A DNA stretch of 64,000 nt from Streptomyces wedmorensis (GTDB lineage Bacteria > Actinomycetota > Actinomycetes > Streptomycetales > Streptomycetaceae): contig NZ_JNWK01000003.1 of the NCBI RefSeq assembly GCF_000716445.1, positions 186,001-250,000 on the forward strand. Reading direction: 5' to 3'. The translations under genes were made by a program, and so were the position numbers. The notes under the pieces were generated by a model, which did no database searches, was not told the origin of the DNA, and saw only the letters and a program-made list of their open reading frames with translations. Positions 17,773 to 26,464 of this stretch are shown piece after piece (positions within the stretch are counted from its first letter, which is position 1; each line of letters opens with the position of its first letter).

Positions 17773-17793
17773 GATCAGCCCCATGAGTGGTAG
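17760..17793. promoter_or_regulatory. inverted repeat at the antitoxin start, probable autoregulatory operator
   Basis: CTACCACT (17760-17767) is the exact inverse of AGTGGTAG (17786-17793), and a second palindrome TACCA-C-TGGTA lies at 17761-17771. The repeat straddles the start codon of the ribbon-helix-helix gene. Antitoxins of that class usually repress their own operon by binding such palindromes. Confidence 0.5.
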
Positions 17794-18034
17794 CAGGAAG
17801 TACTCGATCAGCCTGCCCGAGGACCTCGCCGAGGCCGTGCGCACCCATGTCGGCCCCGGCGGCTTCTCCGCCTACGTCGCCGAAGCCCTCGAACAGCGGG
17901 TCGCCATGGACCGGCTTCGGGAGATCGTCGCAGACTTCGAGACGGACAACGACGAGCTCACGCGCGAGGAGGTCGAGGCCGCCCGCGCACTGTTGCGCCA
18001 TGACCACCGGCAGGCCGGTGGGGCTGCCGCCTGA
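17783..18034 (+). CDS. ribbon-helix-helix (CopG/ParD-like) antitoxin of a type II TA pair
   Basis: An 83-residue protein. The N-terminal strand KYSISLPEDL, then a helix (AEAVRTHVG) and GFSAYVAEALEQRV, fits a ribbon-helix-helix DNA-binding dimer. The acidic C-terminal helix (ETDNDELTREEVEAARALL) is the typical toxin-neutralising tail. Its last base overlaps the ATG of the PIN gene (TGATG), a classic coupled TA arrangement. Likely autoregulated through the inverted repeat at its start. No homology search was possible, so the subfamily is not fixed. Confidence 0.82.
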   Translation: MSGSRKYSISLPEDLAEAVRTHVGPGGFSAYVAEALEQRVAMDRLREIVADFETDNDELTREEVEAARALLRHDHRQAGGAAA

Positions 18035-18426
18035 TGCCCGGCACCCTACTGCTCGACAGCGAAGGACTCTCCAAGCTCTACCGCAAGGACCGCACCGTGG
18101 TGGCCCTGGTCCAGGCCGCAGCGGAGGAGGGCATCCGCGTGGCCACCAGCGCCATGACCACCCTTGAGGCCGATTACGAGCGGATCCACCCAGCGCGCAT
18201 CAAGTGGGTCCTCTCCCGCATCGACGTTCACGACATCGCCAAGGCGGTCACCGACGAAGCCGCCGCCCTCCTTCGCGCCCATCATCTCCACGGCCATAAG
18301 TACGCCATCGACGCCGCCCTCGCCGTCGTCGCCCGCAACGCGCCCCAGCCAGTCACTGTCCTCACTTCCGACCCCGAGGACTTGACGCTCCTCTGCGGCC
18401 CCGCCGTAGAGGTCGTCAAGGTGTGA
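18034..18426 (+). CDS. PIN-domain ribonuclease toxin (VapC-like)
   Basis: A 130-residue PIN domain. The expected acidic metal ligands are visible: Asp8 (TLLLDSEGL), Glu45 (TTLEADY), Asp93 (KYAIDAALAVVA) and Asp113 (LTSDPEDL). PIN toxins cleave tRNA or mRNA when freed from their antitoxin. It is translationally coupled to the RHH gene upstream and is the last gene of the cassette operon, ending before a strong terminator shared with ychF. All four active-site acids appear intact, so the toxin is probably functional. Confidence 0.88.
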   Translation: MPGTLLLDSEGLSKLYRKDRTVVALVQAAAEEGIRVATSAMTTLEADYERIHPARIKWVLSRIDVHDIAKAVTDEAAALLRAHHLHGHKYAIDAALAVVARNAPQPVTVLTSDPEDLTLLCGPAVEVVKV

Positions 18427-18476
18427 GACGCGCGCCACGCCCCGAGCCGGCGAGGACCCCAGGCGGACAGAGGAAA

Positions 18477-18508
18477 GCGCCCGGCCTGCCAACAAGCAGG
18501 CCGGGCGC
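18477..18508. terminator. bidirectional terminator between the PIN toxin and ychF
   Basis: Arms of 13 bp (GCGCCCGGCCTGC at 18477-18489 and its complement at 18496-18508) with a 6-nt loop, between convergent genes. Confidence 0.82.
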
Positions 18509-18523
18509 TGTCTTGACGTAGAG

Positions 18524-19612
18524 TCACACGTTGAAGCGGAACTCCACGACGTCGCCGTCCTGCATGACGTATTCCTTGCCCTCCATGCGGGCCTTGCCGG
18601 CGGCGCGGGCCTCGGCGACGGAGCCGGTGGCGACGAGGTCGGCGAAGGAGATGACCTCGGCCTTGATGAAGCCCTTCTGGAAGTCGGTGTGGATGACACC
18701 GGCGGCCTCGGGGGCGGTGGCGCCCTGCTTGATCGTCCAGGCGCGGGATTCCTTGGGGCCGGCCGTCAGGTAGGTCTGGAGGCCGAGGGTGGCGAAGCCG
18801 ACGCGGGCGAGGGTGGCGAGGCCGGGCTCCTCGGCGCCGACGGACTGGAGGAGCTCCATGGCGTCCTCCTCGTCGAGCTCGGCGAGGTCCTGCTCCAGCT
18901 TGGCGTTGAGGAAGATGGCCTCGGCCGGGGCGACCAGGGCGCTCTGCTCGGCCTTGAAGGCGTCGTCGGTCAGCTCGTCCTCGTCGACGTTGAAGACGTA
19001 GAGGAACGGCTTGGTGGTGAGGAGGTGGAGGTCGTGGAGGAGCTCCGCCTTCTCCGAGCCCTGGACGATGCCCTGGGAGAAGAGGGTGTCGCCCTTCTCC
19101 AGGATCGCCTGGGCGGCCTCGACGGCGGCGACCTTGGGCGCCGTGTCCTTCTTGATCCGCATCTCCTTCTGGAGGCGCGGCAGGACCTTCTCGATCGTCT
19201 GGAGGTCCGCGAGGATCAGCTCCGTGTTGATCGTCTCGATGTCGTCCTTCGGCGAGACCTTGCCGTCGACGTGGACGACGTTCTCGTCCTTGAAGGCGCG
19301 GATGACCTGGCAGATCGCGTCCGACTCGCGGATGTTCGCGAGGAACTTGTTGCCGAGGCCCTCGCCCTCGCTCGCGCCGCGCACGATGCCGGCGATGTCG
19401 ACGAAGTCGACGGTCGCGGGGAGGATGCGCTGGGAGGAGAAGATCTCCGCGAGCTTGGTCAGGCGGGCGTCGGGGACACCGACGACGCCGACGTTGGGCT
19501 CGATCGTGGCGAACGGGTAGTTGGCCGCCAGCACGTCGTTCTTGGTCAGGGCGTTGAACAGGGTCGACTTGCCGACATTCGGCAGACCGACGATTCCGAT
19601 CGTGAGCGACAC
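18524..19612 (-). CDS. ychF: redox-regulated ATPase YchF (Obg-related P-loop NTPase)
   Basis: A 362-residue member of the universally conserved YchF/OLA1 family. The P-loop is GLPNVGKST (8-16), the family's altered G4 motif lies in the FNVDED segment, a central coiled coil (LADLQTIEKVLPRLQKEM...) follows, and the C-terminal TGS domain covers the last 85 residues (QTYLTAGPKESRAWTI to VVEFRFNV). YchF binds ribosomes and hydrolyses ATP rather than GTP, and is linked to stress responses. Length and motifs are normal. The final bases duplicate sequence 2.2 kb away, suggesting the 3' end was an integration target. Confidence 0.96.
   Translation of the reverse strand: MSLTIGIVGLPNVGKSTLFNALTKNDVLAANYPFATIEPNVGVVGVPDARLTKLAEIFSSQRILPATVDFVDIAGIVRGASEGEGLGNKFLANIRESDAICQVIRAFKDENVVHVDGKVSPKDDIETINTELILADLQTIEKVLPRLQKEMRIKKDTAPKVAAVEAAQAILEKGDTLFSQGIVQGSEKAELLHDLHLLTTKPFLYVFNVDEDELTDDAFKAEQSALVAPAEAIFLNAKLEQDLAELDEEDAMELLQSVGAEEPGLATLARVGFATLGLQTYLTAGPKESRAWTIKQGATAPEAAGVIHTDFQKGFIKAEVISFADLVATGSVAEARAAGKARMEGKEYVMQDGDVVEFRFNV
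18528..18541. repeat. right 14-bp direct repeat inside the ychF 3' end
   Basis: ACGTTGAAGCGGAA, identical to 16335-16348 and in the same orientation, bracketing the five-gene CPCC/HEAT/TA cassette. The intact ychF reads FRFNV with a final GTG TGA here, whereas the outer copy has GTC TGA. This difference fits a replaced gene end after integration. Confidence 0.7.
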
Positions 19613-19774
19613 GGTGGCGACTTCCTGAAGGTGTGGACGGGGGGCCGATCCCCCAGTTTACGGGCGGGGGGAACCGGCCAGTGACGCCGACCTTCGGTCT
19701 ATCTCGGGCGCAACGTCACCCAAAGGGCGTGTCCCGGACCCGGTTCCCGGCCCCTTCCGACCTACGTTGGTGGT

Positions 19775-20479
19775 GTGGAGCAGCACAGGACAAGTCAGCC
19801 GCAAGGCCGCCGACGGCCGCAGACCCCCGTCACGCCGCCGCCCGCGCTCGTGGAGGGCGCGGCCGTGTACCGCGTGAACGGCCGGTCCGAGCGGGCGCCC
19901 GGCGGCGCCCGGGTGGAGCGGGCCATGGCCGCCGAGGCGGCGGGCGCCGCCGTTCCCGGGCGCGGTTCCGGGCGGCCGGGCGGGGCACGGCCCGTGCCGC
20001 CCGTGGTCCTCGCCCTGCGCCGGCTGCCCTCGCCCCGCCTGACCGGGCTTGGCGCCGGGCTGTTCGCCTCCGCCGTCATGCTGACGCTCGGCTTCCTCGA
20101 CCTGCTGCTCCTCGGCGGCTCCCCCGTCGTGTACGGGCTGCTGTTCCTGCCCGTCAGCGCCCTCACCGCGCTCTGGGTGCGTACCGCCGACCTCGTCACG
20201 GCCCCGATCGCCGTCCCCATCGCCTTCGCCGTCGGTGTCGTCCCCATCGCGGGCGGTACGGGCGGGATCGGCGGCCAGGCGATGGCCGTCGTCACCGCCC
20301 TCGCCGTGCACGCCGGCTGGCTGTACGGCGGCACGCTCGTCGCGGGTCTCATCGCGAGCTTCCGCAAGGTACGGGACATGGCCCGGCGCCAGCAGCGCAC
20401 CGCCGCCGCCCGGTCCGCCGCCCCTTCCCCCGGTCCCGCCGACCCGCCCCGCGCCCCGCGCCGCCGCCCCGTCGTGTAG
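19775..20479 (+). CDS. DUF6542-type integral membrane protein
   Basis: A 234-residue protein starting at a GTG at 19775. The polar, Arg/Pro-rich N terminus (about 1-85) and C terminus (about 200-234) flank a membrane core of four likely helices (LGAGLFASAVMLTLGFLDLL, VYGLLFLPVSALTALWV, VTAPIAVPIAFAVGVVPI, AMAVVTALAVHAGWLYGGTL). The pattern matches the small actinobacterial DUF6542 family, often next to ychF/ispH. Function is unknown. It converges on ppgK with an 18-bp tandem repeat array between them. Confidence 0.78.
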   Translation: MEQHRTSQPQGRRRPQTPVTPPPALVEGAAVYRVNGRSERAPGGARVERAMAAEAAGAAVPGRGSGRPGGARPVPPVVLALRRLPSPRLTGLGAGLFASAVMLTLGFLDLLLLGGSPVVYGLLFLPVSALTALWVRTADLVTAPIAVPIAFAVGVVPIAGGTGGIGGQAMAVVTALAVHAGWLYGGTLVAGLIASFRKVRDMARRQQRTAAARSAAPSPGPADPPRAPRRRPVV

Positions 20480-20483
20480 CCGC

Positions 20484-20556
20484 GCGGGACCCGGCGACCG
20501 GGCGGGACCCGGCGACCGGGCGGGACCCGACGACCGGGCGGGGACCGGCGACCGGG
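20484..20556. repeat. 18-bp tandem repeat, four copies
   Basis: Units of GCGGGACCCGGCGACCGG begin at 20484, 20502, 20520 and 20538, with one or two changes in copies 3 and 4. The array starts 5 bp past the DUF6542 stop codon and ends 25 bp before the ppgK stop, in place of a conventional terminator. Confidence 0.9.
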
Positions 20557-20580
20557 CCGTGCGGCCCGGTCCCGGCGGCG

Positions 20581-21324
20581 TCAGGCCGTGCGCGTCGCCA
20601 TCGCCGCGCCGACGATGCCGGCGTTGTTCCGGAGTTCGGCGGGGACGATCTCGGCGCGGATGCCCTTGATGAGCGGGAGGAACTTGTCGGCCTTGCGGCT
20701 GACGCCGCCGCCGATGATGAAGAGCTCGGGGGAGAAGAGCATCTCGACGTGGGCGAGGTACTTGCGGAGGCGCCGGGTGGCCCAGTGCTCCCAGGTGAGG
20801 TCCTCGTCCTCCTTGGCCCTGGTGGAGGCGCGGGTCTCGGCGTCGTGGCCCTTGAGTTCGAGGTGGCCCAGTTCCGTGTTGGGGACGAGGCGGCCGTCGG
20901 TGAAGAGGGCGGAGCCGATGCCGGTGCCGAGGGTCAGGAGGATCACCGTGCCCTTGCGACCCCGGCCGGCGCCGAAGGTCATCTCGGCGACGCCGGCGGC
21001 GTCGGCGTCGTTGAGGACGGTCACCGGGAGGCCGCCGAGGCGGTCGCCGATGAGGCTTCCCGCGTCGACGCCGATCCAGGACTTGTCGACGTTGGCGGCG
21101 GTGCGGATGGTGGAGCCGGTGACGACTCCGGGGAAGGTCACGCCCACCGGGCCGGTCCACCCGAAGTGCGCCACGACCTCCGCGACGCAGCCCGCCACAC
21201 CGTCGGGTGTGGCGGGCTGCGGGGTCAGTACCTTGTGGCGCTCCTCGGCGAGCGCCCCGCGCTCCAGGTCCACGGGGGCGCCTTTGATGCCCGAGCCGCC
21301 GATGTCCACTCCGAAGACGTTCAT
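20581..21324 (-). CDS. ppgK: polyphosphate glucokinase
   Basis: A 247-residue ROK-type glucokinase that phosphorylates glucose with inorganic polyphosphate and/or ATP. The start is the ATG at 21324 (MNVFGVDIGGSGIKGA); the phosphate loop DIGGSGIKG is at 6-14. Also visible are VLNDADAAGVAE (catalytic Asp region), LLTLGTGIGSALF (adenosine motif), and the polyphosphate-associated segment ELGHLELKGHDAE. It lies 29 bp downstream of ispH in the same direction, so the two are probably co-transcribed. The family assignment is firm because the PpgK-specific motifs are intact. Confidence 0.93.
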   Translation of the reverse strand: MNVFGVDIGGSGIKGAPVDLERGALAEERHKVLTPQPATPDGVAGCVAEVVAHFGWTGPVGVTFPGVVTGSTIRTAANVDKSWIGVDAGSLIGDRLGGLPVTVLNDADAAGVAEMTFGAGRGRKGTVILLTLGTGIGSALFTDGRLVPNTELGHLELKGHDAETRASTRAKEDEDLTWEHWATRRLRKYLAHVEMLFSPELFIIGGGVSRKADKFLPLIKGIRAEIVPAELRNNAGIVGAAMATRTA

Positions 21325-21353
21325 GAACCCACGGTAAGGGCTCGGGTGCGGAG

Positions 21354-22364
21354 CTACTCCTTGACGGGCGCGGCCGCGGCGAGCTTCTCGGCCTCGGCGC
21401 GCAGGTCCTTGTTGCGGAGCTCCTTGGGCAGCGAGAAGGTCAGGGACTCGTCGGCGGTCTTGACGATCTCGACGTCCGCGTAGCCGCGCTCGGACAGCCA
21501 CTCCAGGACCTCCTGGACGAGGACGTCCGGGACGGAGGCGCCGGAGGAGAGGCCGACGCTGGTGACGCCCTCGAGCCAGGCCTCGTCGATCTCGCTGGCG
21601 AAGTCGACGAGGTACGCGGCGGGGACGCCTGCCTGCTTGGCGACCTCGACCATGCGGATCGAGTTCGAGGAGTTCTTGGAGCCGACGACGATCACGAGCT
21701 CGGCCTGGCCGGCGAGCTCCTTGATGGCGGTCTGGCGGTTCTGCGTGGCGTAGCAGATGTCGTCGGACGGCGGGGAGATCAGCTGCGGGAACTTCTCCTT
21801 CAGCGCGTCGACCGTCTCCATCGTCTCGTCGACGGAGAGCGTGGTCTGGGAGAGCCAGACGACGCGGGAGGGGTCGCGGACCTCGATCTTGGCGACGTCG
21901 CCGGGGCCGTCGACCAGCTGGATGTGGTCGGGGGCCTCGCCGGAGGTGCCGATGACCTCCTCGTGGCCCTCGTGGCCGATGAGGAGGATGTCGAAGTCCT
22001 CGTTGGCGAAGCGGACGGCTTCCTTGTGGACCTTGGTGACCAGCGGGCAGGTCGCGTCGATGGTCGCGAGGCGGCCCTGGCGGGCCTCCTCGTGGACGGT
22101 CGGGGCGACGCCGTGCGCGGAGAACATCACGATGTTGCCCGGCGGGACCTCGGTCGCCTGGTCGACGAAGATCGCGCCCTTCCGCTCGAGGGTCTGGACG
22201 ACGTACTTGTTGTGGACGATCTCGTGGCGTACGTAGATCGGTGCCCCGTACTGCTCCAGGGCCTTCTCCACGGCGATCACGGCACGGTCGACGCCCGCGC
22301 AGTAGCCACGGGGTGCGGCGAGCAGGACACGCTTCGGGCGGTTCGTCGCGGGCGTTGCAGTCAT
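21354..22364 (-). CDS. ispH: 4-hydroxy-3-methylbut-2-enyl diphosphate reductase
   Basis: The last step of the MEP isoprenoid pathway: it reduces HMBPP to IPP and DMAPP with a [4Fe-4S] cluster. The 336-residue protein has all three cluster cysteines: Cys22 (APRGYCAGV), Cys106 ([11 protein letters not shown]) and Cys204 ([11 protein letters not shown]). The catalytic Glu motif region, SAHGV and [11 protein letters not shown] are also present. The start is taken at 22364 (MTATPATNR); the ATG 9 bp upstream is equally possible. It is divergent from the APC permease gene with about 60 bp between starts. A cis-prenyltransferase later in the window uses the products of this pathway. Confidence 0.96.
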   Translation of the reverse strand: MTATPATNRPKRVLLAAPRGYCAGVDRAVIAVEKALEQYGAPIYVRHEIVHNKYVVQTLERKGAIFVDQATEVPPGNIVMFSAHGVAPTVHEEARQGRLATIDATCPLVTKVHKEAVRFANEDFDILLIGHEGHEEVIGTSGEAPDHIQLVDGPGDVAKIEVRDPSRVVWLSQTTLSVDETMETVDALKEKFPQLISPPSDDICYATQNRQTAIKELAGQAELVIVVGSKNSSNSIRMVEVAKQAGVPAAYLVDFASEIDEAWLEGVTSVGLSSGASVPDVLVQEVLEWLSERGYADVEIVKTADESLTFSLPKELRNKDLRAEAEKLAAAAPVKE

Positions 22365-22427
22365 GCGTCCCATCGTAAGGCCGCGTCGGTGAGCGGTTTG
22401 ATCGGAGTGGTGGCCGAAACTGACGCC

Positions 22428-23789
22428 ATGCCCGAGGAAACGCAGGTGACGGCGGACGCGGAGCACACCGGACTGCGACGGAACCTCGGGTTCCGTGACC
22501 TGGTCGTGTACGGGTTGCTGTTCATCGCCCCGATGGCCCCGGTGGGCGTCTTCGGCACGCTCGACGCCAAGTCGGACGGGGCCGTCGCACTGGTGTACCT
22601 CGTGGCGACCGTCGCCATGGCGTTCACGGCGTTCAGCTACGCGCAGATGGTGCGGGTCGCCCCGCAGGCCGGCTCGGTCTTCACGTACGCCCGCAAGGGC
22701 CTGGGCGAAGGGCCGGGGTTCATCGCCGGATGGATGGCGATGCTCGACTACCTGCTGATCCCGGCCGTCGCCTACCTCTTCGCGGGGATCGCGATGGAAG
22801 CACTGGTCCCGGAGGTGGACCGGTGGGTGTGGACCGGGATCGCCGTGGTCGTCACCACCCTGCTCAACCTGTGGGGGGTGCGGGCGGCGGCCCGCGTCGG
22901 CTTCGCGGTGCTCGCCATGGAGGTCGCGGTCCTGCTGGTCTTCGTCGTGTCGGCGGTGGTGGTGCTCGTACGGGACGGGGCCCGGCGCGACTGGTGGTCG
23001 CCGCTCACCGGGGACAGCGGCTTCTCCCTGGCGGCCGTCCTGGGCGCGGTGTCGGTGGCCGTCCTGTCCTATCTGGGCTTCGACGCGATCGCCTCCTTCG
23101 CGGAGGAGGTCACGGGGGGCTCGGCGAAGGTCGCGCGGGCGGTGCTGTTCTGCCTGGCGCTCGCGGGCGTGCTGTTCGTGGCGCAGTCCTGGCTGGTGGC
23201 GCTGCTCGAACCGGTGTCGTCGGCCGAGCTCGCGGCCGATCCGGCGAAGCAGGGCACCGCGTTCTACGACGCCGTGGACGCGTCCGTCGGCGGCTGGCTG
23301 CACGACCTGGTGGCCGTGTCGAAGGCGATCGGCGCGGCCTTCGCGGCGCTCGCGGGTCAGGCCGCCGGCGGGCGGCTGCTCTTCGCGATGGGCCGCGACC
23401 GGCGGCTGCCGCACCTGCTCGCCCGTACGGACGGGGGCGTGCCGCGCGTGGCGCTGCTCGTGGCGGCGACGGTGACGATGATCGCGGCGGTGTGGGCGGC
23501 CCGGCAGGACGACGGTCTCGACCACCTCGTGTCGGTGGTCGACGTCGGTGCTCTGACGGCGTTCGTGCTGCTGCACGCGAGCGTGATCGGGTGGTTCGCC
23601 GTACGGCGGGCGGAAGGGCCGCCGAACTGGCTCGCGCACGTCGTCGCGCCCTCGATCGGCGCGGCGATCCTGGTCGCGGTGATCGTCGAGGCCTCCCCCG
23701 CCGCGCAGGTGGTGGGCGTGGTGTGGCTGGGCGTCGGCCTCGTCGTCCTGGCCGTCCAGGGCACGACCCGGGCCTCCACGCGCGCGTGA
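22428..23789 (+). CDS. APC-superfamily amino acid permease
   Basis: A 453-residue inner-membrane transporter with about 12 predicted helices. The N-terminal signature is [20 protein letters not shown], followed by [20 protein letters not shown] (helix 2 and first loop, conserved in amino acid permeases) and [18 protein letters not shown] (helix 6-7 region). The substrate cannot be read from sequence; such proteins usually exchange or import amino acids or ethanolamine-like compounds. The start is the ATG at 22428. Its final 9 codons and stop are duplicated just downstream. Confidence 0.9.
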   Translation: MPEETQVTADAEHTGLRRNLGFRDLVVYGLLFIAPMAPVGVFGTLDAKSDGAVALVYLVATVAMAFTAFSYAQMVRVAPQAGSVFTYARKGLGEGPGFIAGWMAMLDYLLIPAVAYLFAGIAMEALVPEVDRWVWTGIAVVVTTLLNLWGVRAAARVGFAVLAMEVAVLLVFVVSAVVVLVRDGARRDWWSPLTGDSGFSLAAVLGAVSVAVLSYLGFDAIASFAEEVTGGSAKVARAVLFCLALAGVLFVAQSWLVALLEPVSSAELAADPAKQGTAFYDAVDASVGGWLHDLVAVSKAIGAAFAALAGQAAGGRLLFAMGRDRRLPHLLARTDGGVPRVALLVAATVTMIAAVWAARQDDGLDHLVSVVDVGALTAFVLLHASVIGWFAVRRAEGPPNWLAHVVAPSIGAAILVAVIVEASPAAQVVGVVWLGVGLVVLAVQGTTRASTRA

Positions 23790-23828
23790 CGTGGCACGGA
23801 CCCGGGCCCCCACGCGCGCGTGACGTGG
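23765..23828. repeat. 30-bp direct repeat spanning the permease stop codon
   Basis: 23765-23794 and 23799-23828 are the same except for one base (T23775/C23809). Both contain the palindromic CACGCGCGCGTG followed by ACGTGG. The first copy covers the last codons and TGA of the permease gene, and the second lies outside it. The period is 34 bp. Confidence 0.9.
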
Positions 23829-23950
23829 AGCGGGAACGGTCGCCACGCGCGTGCCGGCGGGTGGAGGAGGCCGGCGCACGGGTGCGGCCCGGGGGGTACG
23901 GGCCGCCGCGCGGTCCTGACGTTGTCGTACCGCGCGGTTACGCTCGGTCC

Positions 23951-25171
23951 ATGGGTCTGACTACGTCCGCAGAAGCGCCGCTTCCCGTCGGTGAGGTCTC
24001 CCGGCTGATCGGGGGCTGGATCGACCGGCTCGGGGCGATCTGGGTCGAGGGGCAGATCACGCAGCTGTCGCGGCGGCCGGGCGCCGGGGTCGTGTTCCTG
24101 ACGCTGCGGGATCCCTCGCACGACATCTCGATCGGCGTCACCTGCTACCGCAAGGTCTTCGACGCGGTGGCGGACGTCGTGTCGGAGGGCGCCCGGGTCG
24201 TCCTGCACGCGAAGCCCGAGTGGTACGCGCCGCGCGGGCAGCTGTCGCTGCGGGCGGTGGAGATCAAGCCGGTGGGGATCGGCGAGCTGCTCGCCCGCCT
24301 GGAGCAGCTGAAGCGGAGCCTGGCGGCCGAGGGTCTGTTCGCGCTCGACCGGAAGAAGCCGCTGCCGTTCCTGCCGCACCGCGTCGGCCTGGTCTGCGGC
24401 CGCGCCTCGGCGGCCGAGCGGGACGTCCTGGAGAACGCGCGGCGCCGCTGGCCGGCCGTCGCCTTCGAGGTGCGGAACGTCGCGGTGCAGGGCGTGAAGG
24501 CGGTCCCGCAGGTCATCCAGGCGGTGCGGGAGCTCGACGGCCACGAGGACGTCGACGTGATCATCGTCGCCCGGGGCGGCGGCAGCGTCGAGGACCTGCT
24601 GCCGTTCTCGGACGAGCGGCTCGTCCGCGCGGTGGCCGACTGCCGTACGCCGGTGGTCTCCGCGATCGGGCACGAGCCGGACTCGCCGCTGCTCGACCTG
24701 GTGGCGGACCTGCGCGCCTCGACGCCGACGGACGCGGCCAAGAAGGTCGTGCCGGACGTCGGGGAGGAGCTGGACCGGGTGCGCGGGCTGCGGGACCGCG
24801 CCCTGCGGACCGTGCGGGGCCTCCTCGACCGCGAGGAGCGCGGTCTGGCGCACGCGCTGGCGCGGCCCGTCATGGAGCATCCGCAGCGCATGGTCGAGGT
24901 CCGGGAGGACGAGGTCGCCGCGCTGCTCGCCCGCAGTCGGCGGGTGCTCGGGCACCTCCTGGACCGGGCGGACTCCGAGCTGTCGCACACGCGGGCGCGG
25001 GTCCGGGCGCTGTCGCCCGCCGCGACGATGGAGCGGGGGTACGCGGTGCTCCAGCGGGCGGACGGCGCGGTGGTGCGCTCCCCCGAGGAGGTCGCGGACG
25101 GCGAGGAACTGCGGGCCCGGGTGGCCGAGGGCGAGTTCGCGGTCCGCCGCGTCGCCGCCGACCCCTCCTGA
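23951..25171 (+). CDS. xseA: exodeoxyribonuclease VII large subunit
   Basis: A 406-residue subunit of the single-strand-specific exonuclease that degrades DNA from both ends into oligonucleotides. It has an N-terminal OB fold ([23 protein letters not shown] split over about 12-34; [12 protein letters not shown]), the catalytic domain ([59 protein letters not shown]) and a C-terminal coiled coil ending [14 protein letters not shown]. The start is the ATG at 23951. The small subunit gene xseB follows 161 bp later, so Exo VII is encoded here completely. Confidence 0.96.
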   Translation: MGLTTSAEAPLPVGEVSRLIGGWIDRLGAIWVEGQITQLSRRPGAGVVFLTLRDPSHDISIGVTCYRKVFDAVADVVSEGARVVLHAKPEWYAPRGQLSLRAVEIKPVGIGELLARLEQLKRSLAAEGLFALDRKKPLPFLPHRVGLVCGRASAAERDVLENARRRWPAVAFEVRNVAVQGVKAVPQVIQAVRELDGHEDVDVIIVARGGGSVEDLLPFSDERLVRAVADCRTPVVSAIGHEPDSPLLDLVADLRASTPTDAAKKVVPDVGEELDRVRGLRDRALRTVRGLLDREERGLAHALARPVMEHPQRMVEVREDEVAALLARSRRVLGHLLDRADSELSHTRARVRALSPAATMERGYAVLQRADGAVVRSPEEVADGEELRARVAEGEFAVRRVAADPS

Positions 25172-25332
25172 GCGGAACCGCACGGCACGGCGGACCGGAC
25201 CGCCCGGCGAACGACCGCGCGACTCGGGACCGCAGGGCGCGGGGCCACAGGGAACGGCGCCGGACGGGCGTCGGGGCGCGCGACGCATGACACGGACAGA
25301 GAAGCAGACAGACACGACGGAGGGTGGAGCAC

Positions 25333-25587
25333 ATGGCAGCCGGCACGGAAGAGGCGGCGCTCGGCTACGAGGAGGCGCGGGACGAGCTGATCGAGGTGGT
25401 GCGCCGCCTGGAGGCGGGTGGCACGACCCTGGAGGAGTCCCTGGCGCTGTGGGAGCGCGGCGAGGAGCTGGCCAAGGTCTGCCGGCGCCGTCTGGAGGGG
25501 GCCCGGGCACGGCTCGACGCCTCCCTTGCGACGGAGCGCGCGACCGAGGCCGAGGAGGCGGGGGGCGAGGACGAGGACGCCGGGTAG
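25333..25587 (+). CDS. xseB: exodeoxyribonuclease VII small subunit
   Basis: An 84-residue helical partner of Xse[21 protein letters not shown] and [20 protein letters not shown] are the two conserved helices; the C terminus is acidic ([11 protein letters not shown]). The ATG at 25333 is preferred (SD GGAGGG 9 nt upstream); a GTG at 25324 is an alternative. It lies in the same orientation as xseA, with an ordinary intergenic gap that shows no other gene. Confidence 0.93.
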   Translation: MAAGTEEAALGYEEARDELIEVVRRLEAGGTTLEESLALWERGEELAKVCRRRLEGARARLDASLATERATEAEEAGGEDEDAG

Positions 25588-25759
25588 CGGGTCCTCGCGG
25601 CTTCCGGGGCAGGACACCCCCTGGATCATGTCCGGAAAGTCCCGCCTGGCCGGCGGCGCCCGGGGCGCAGGGCCTCGTTCCGGCGTTCGGTCCCGCCACG
25701 CGGCGGGTCTGGCGTAGACTCGGCGACGAGTGAAACGGATCACTATCCGGATGGGTTGG

Positions 25760-25789
25760 TTGAACCTTCACCAATTCCGGGCGTACTGT
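25760..25789 (+). promoter_or_regulatory. possible sigma-70-like promoter for the nitroreductase gene
   Basis: TTGAAC (25760) and TACTGT (25784) are separated by 18 bp, 60 bp upstream of the start codon. The 261-bp gap 25588-25848 contains no gene. The assignment rests on hexamer similarity only. Confidence 0.3.
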
Positions 25790-25848
25790 CGGGACATCGC
25801 TTGAACTCCGTACGAGCGACTCCCCTTGCAGTCCGGAAGGTACGCAGC

Positions 25849-26439
25849 ATGTCTCTCGCCCTTGACCCCGCCGCCCAGGACCTCCTCTTCCGTGAGGCCC
25901 GCACCGCCAACACGTTCACCGACGAGCCGGTGACCGACGAGCAGGTCCAGGCGATCTACGACCTGGTGAAGTTCGGCCCGACCGCCTTCAACCAGTCCCC
26001 GCTGCGCATCACCCTGGTCCGCTCCCCCGAGGCCCGCGAGCGCCTGGTCAAGCACATGGCCGAGGGCAACCAGCCCAAGACCGCCGCCGCCCCGCTGGTC
26101 GCGATCCTCTCCGCCGACAACGAGTTCCACGAGGAGCTCCCGGCGCTGCTCCCGCACTTCCCGCAGGCCAAGGACATGTTCTTCGCCGAGCGCCCGGTCC
26201 GCGAGGGCTCGGCCACGCTGAACGCCGCCCTGCAGGCCGCGTACTTCATCGTGGGCGTCCGCGCCGCCGGCCTGGCCGCCGGCCCGATGACCGGCCTGGA
26301 CTTCGCCGGCGTCCAGAAGGAGTTCCTGGACGACGACCACACCCCGCTGATGGTGGTCAACATCGGCAAGCCGGGCGAGGACGCCTGGTTCCCGCGCTCC
26401 CCGCGCCTGGCCTACGACGAGGTCGTCACCACCGTCTGA
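25849..26439 (+). CDS. nitroreductase-family FMN oxidoreductase (RutE/HadB-like malonic semialdehyde reductase)
   Basis: A 196-residue protein starting MSLALDPAAQDLLF. Conserved RutE/HadB features are FREARTANTFTDEPVTDEQV, KFGPTAFNQSPLRI (FMN-binding), MFFAERPVREGSATLNAAL and AAGLAAGPMTGLDFAGV. Relatives use NAD(P)H/FMN to reduce malonic semialdehyde to 3-hydroxypropionate in pyrimidine (Rut) catabolism, or other carbonyl and nitro compounds. No other rut genes are near, so the physiological substrate is uncertain. The gene ends just before a very long bidirectional terminator. Confidence 0.9.
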   Translation: MSLALDPAAQDLLFREARTANTFTDEPVTDEQVQAIYDLVKFGPTAFNQSPLRITLVRSPEARERLVKHMAEGNQPKTAAAPLVAILSADNEFHEELPALLPHFPQAKDMFFAERPVREGSATLNAALQAAYFIVGVRAAGLAAGPMTGLDFAGVQKEFLDDDHTPLMVVNIGKPGEDAWFPRSPRLAYDEVVTTV

Positions 26440-26464
26440 GCCCCGCCGCACGGGCAGGCCGCAC

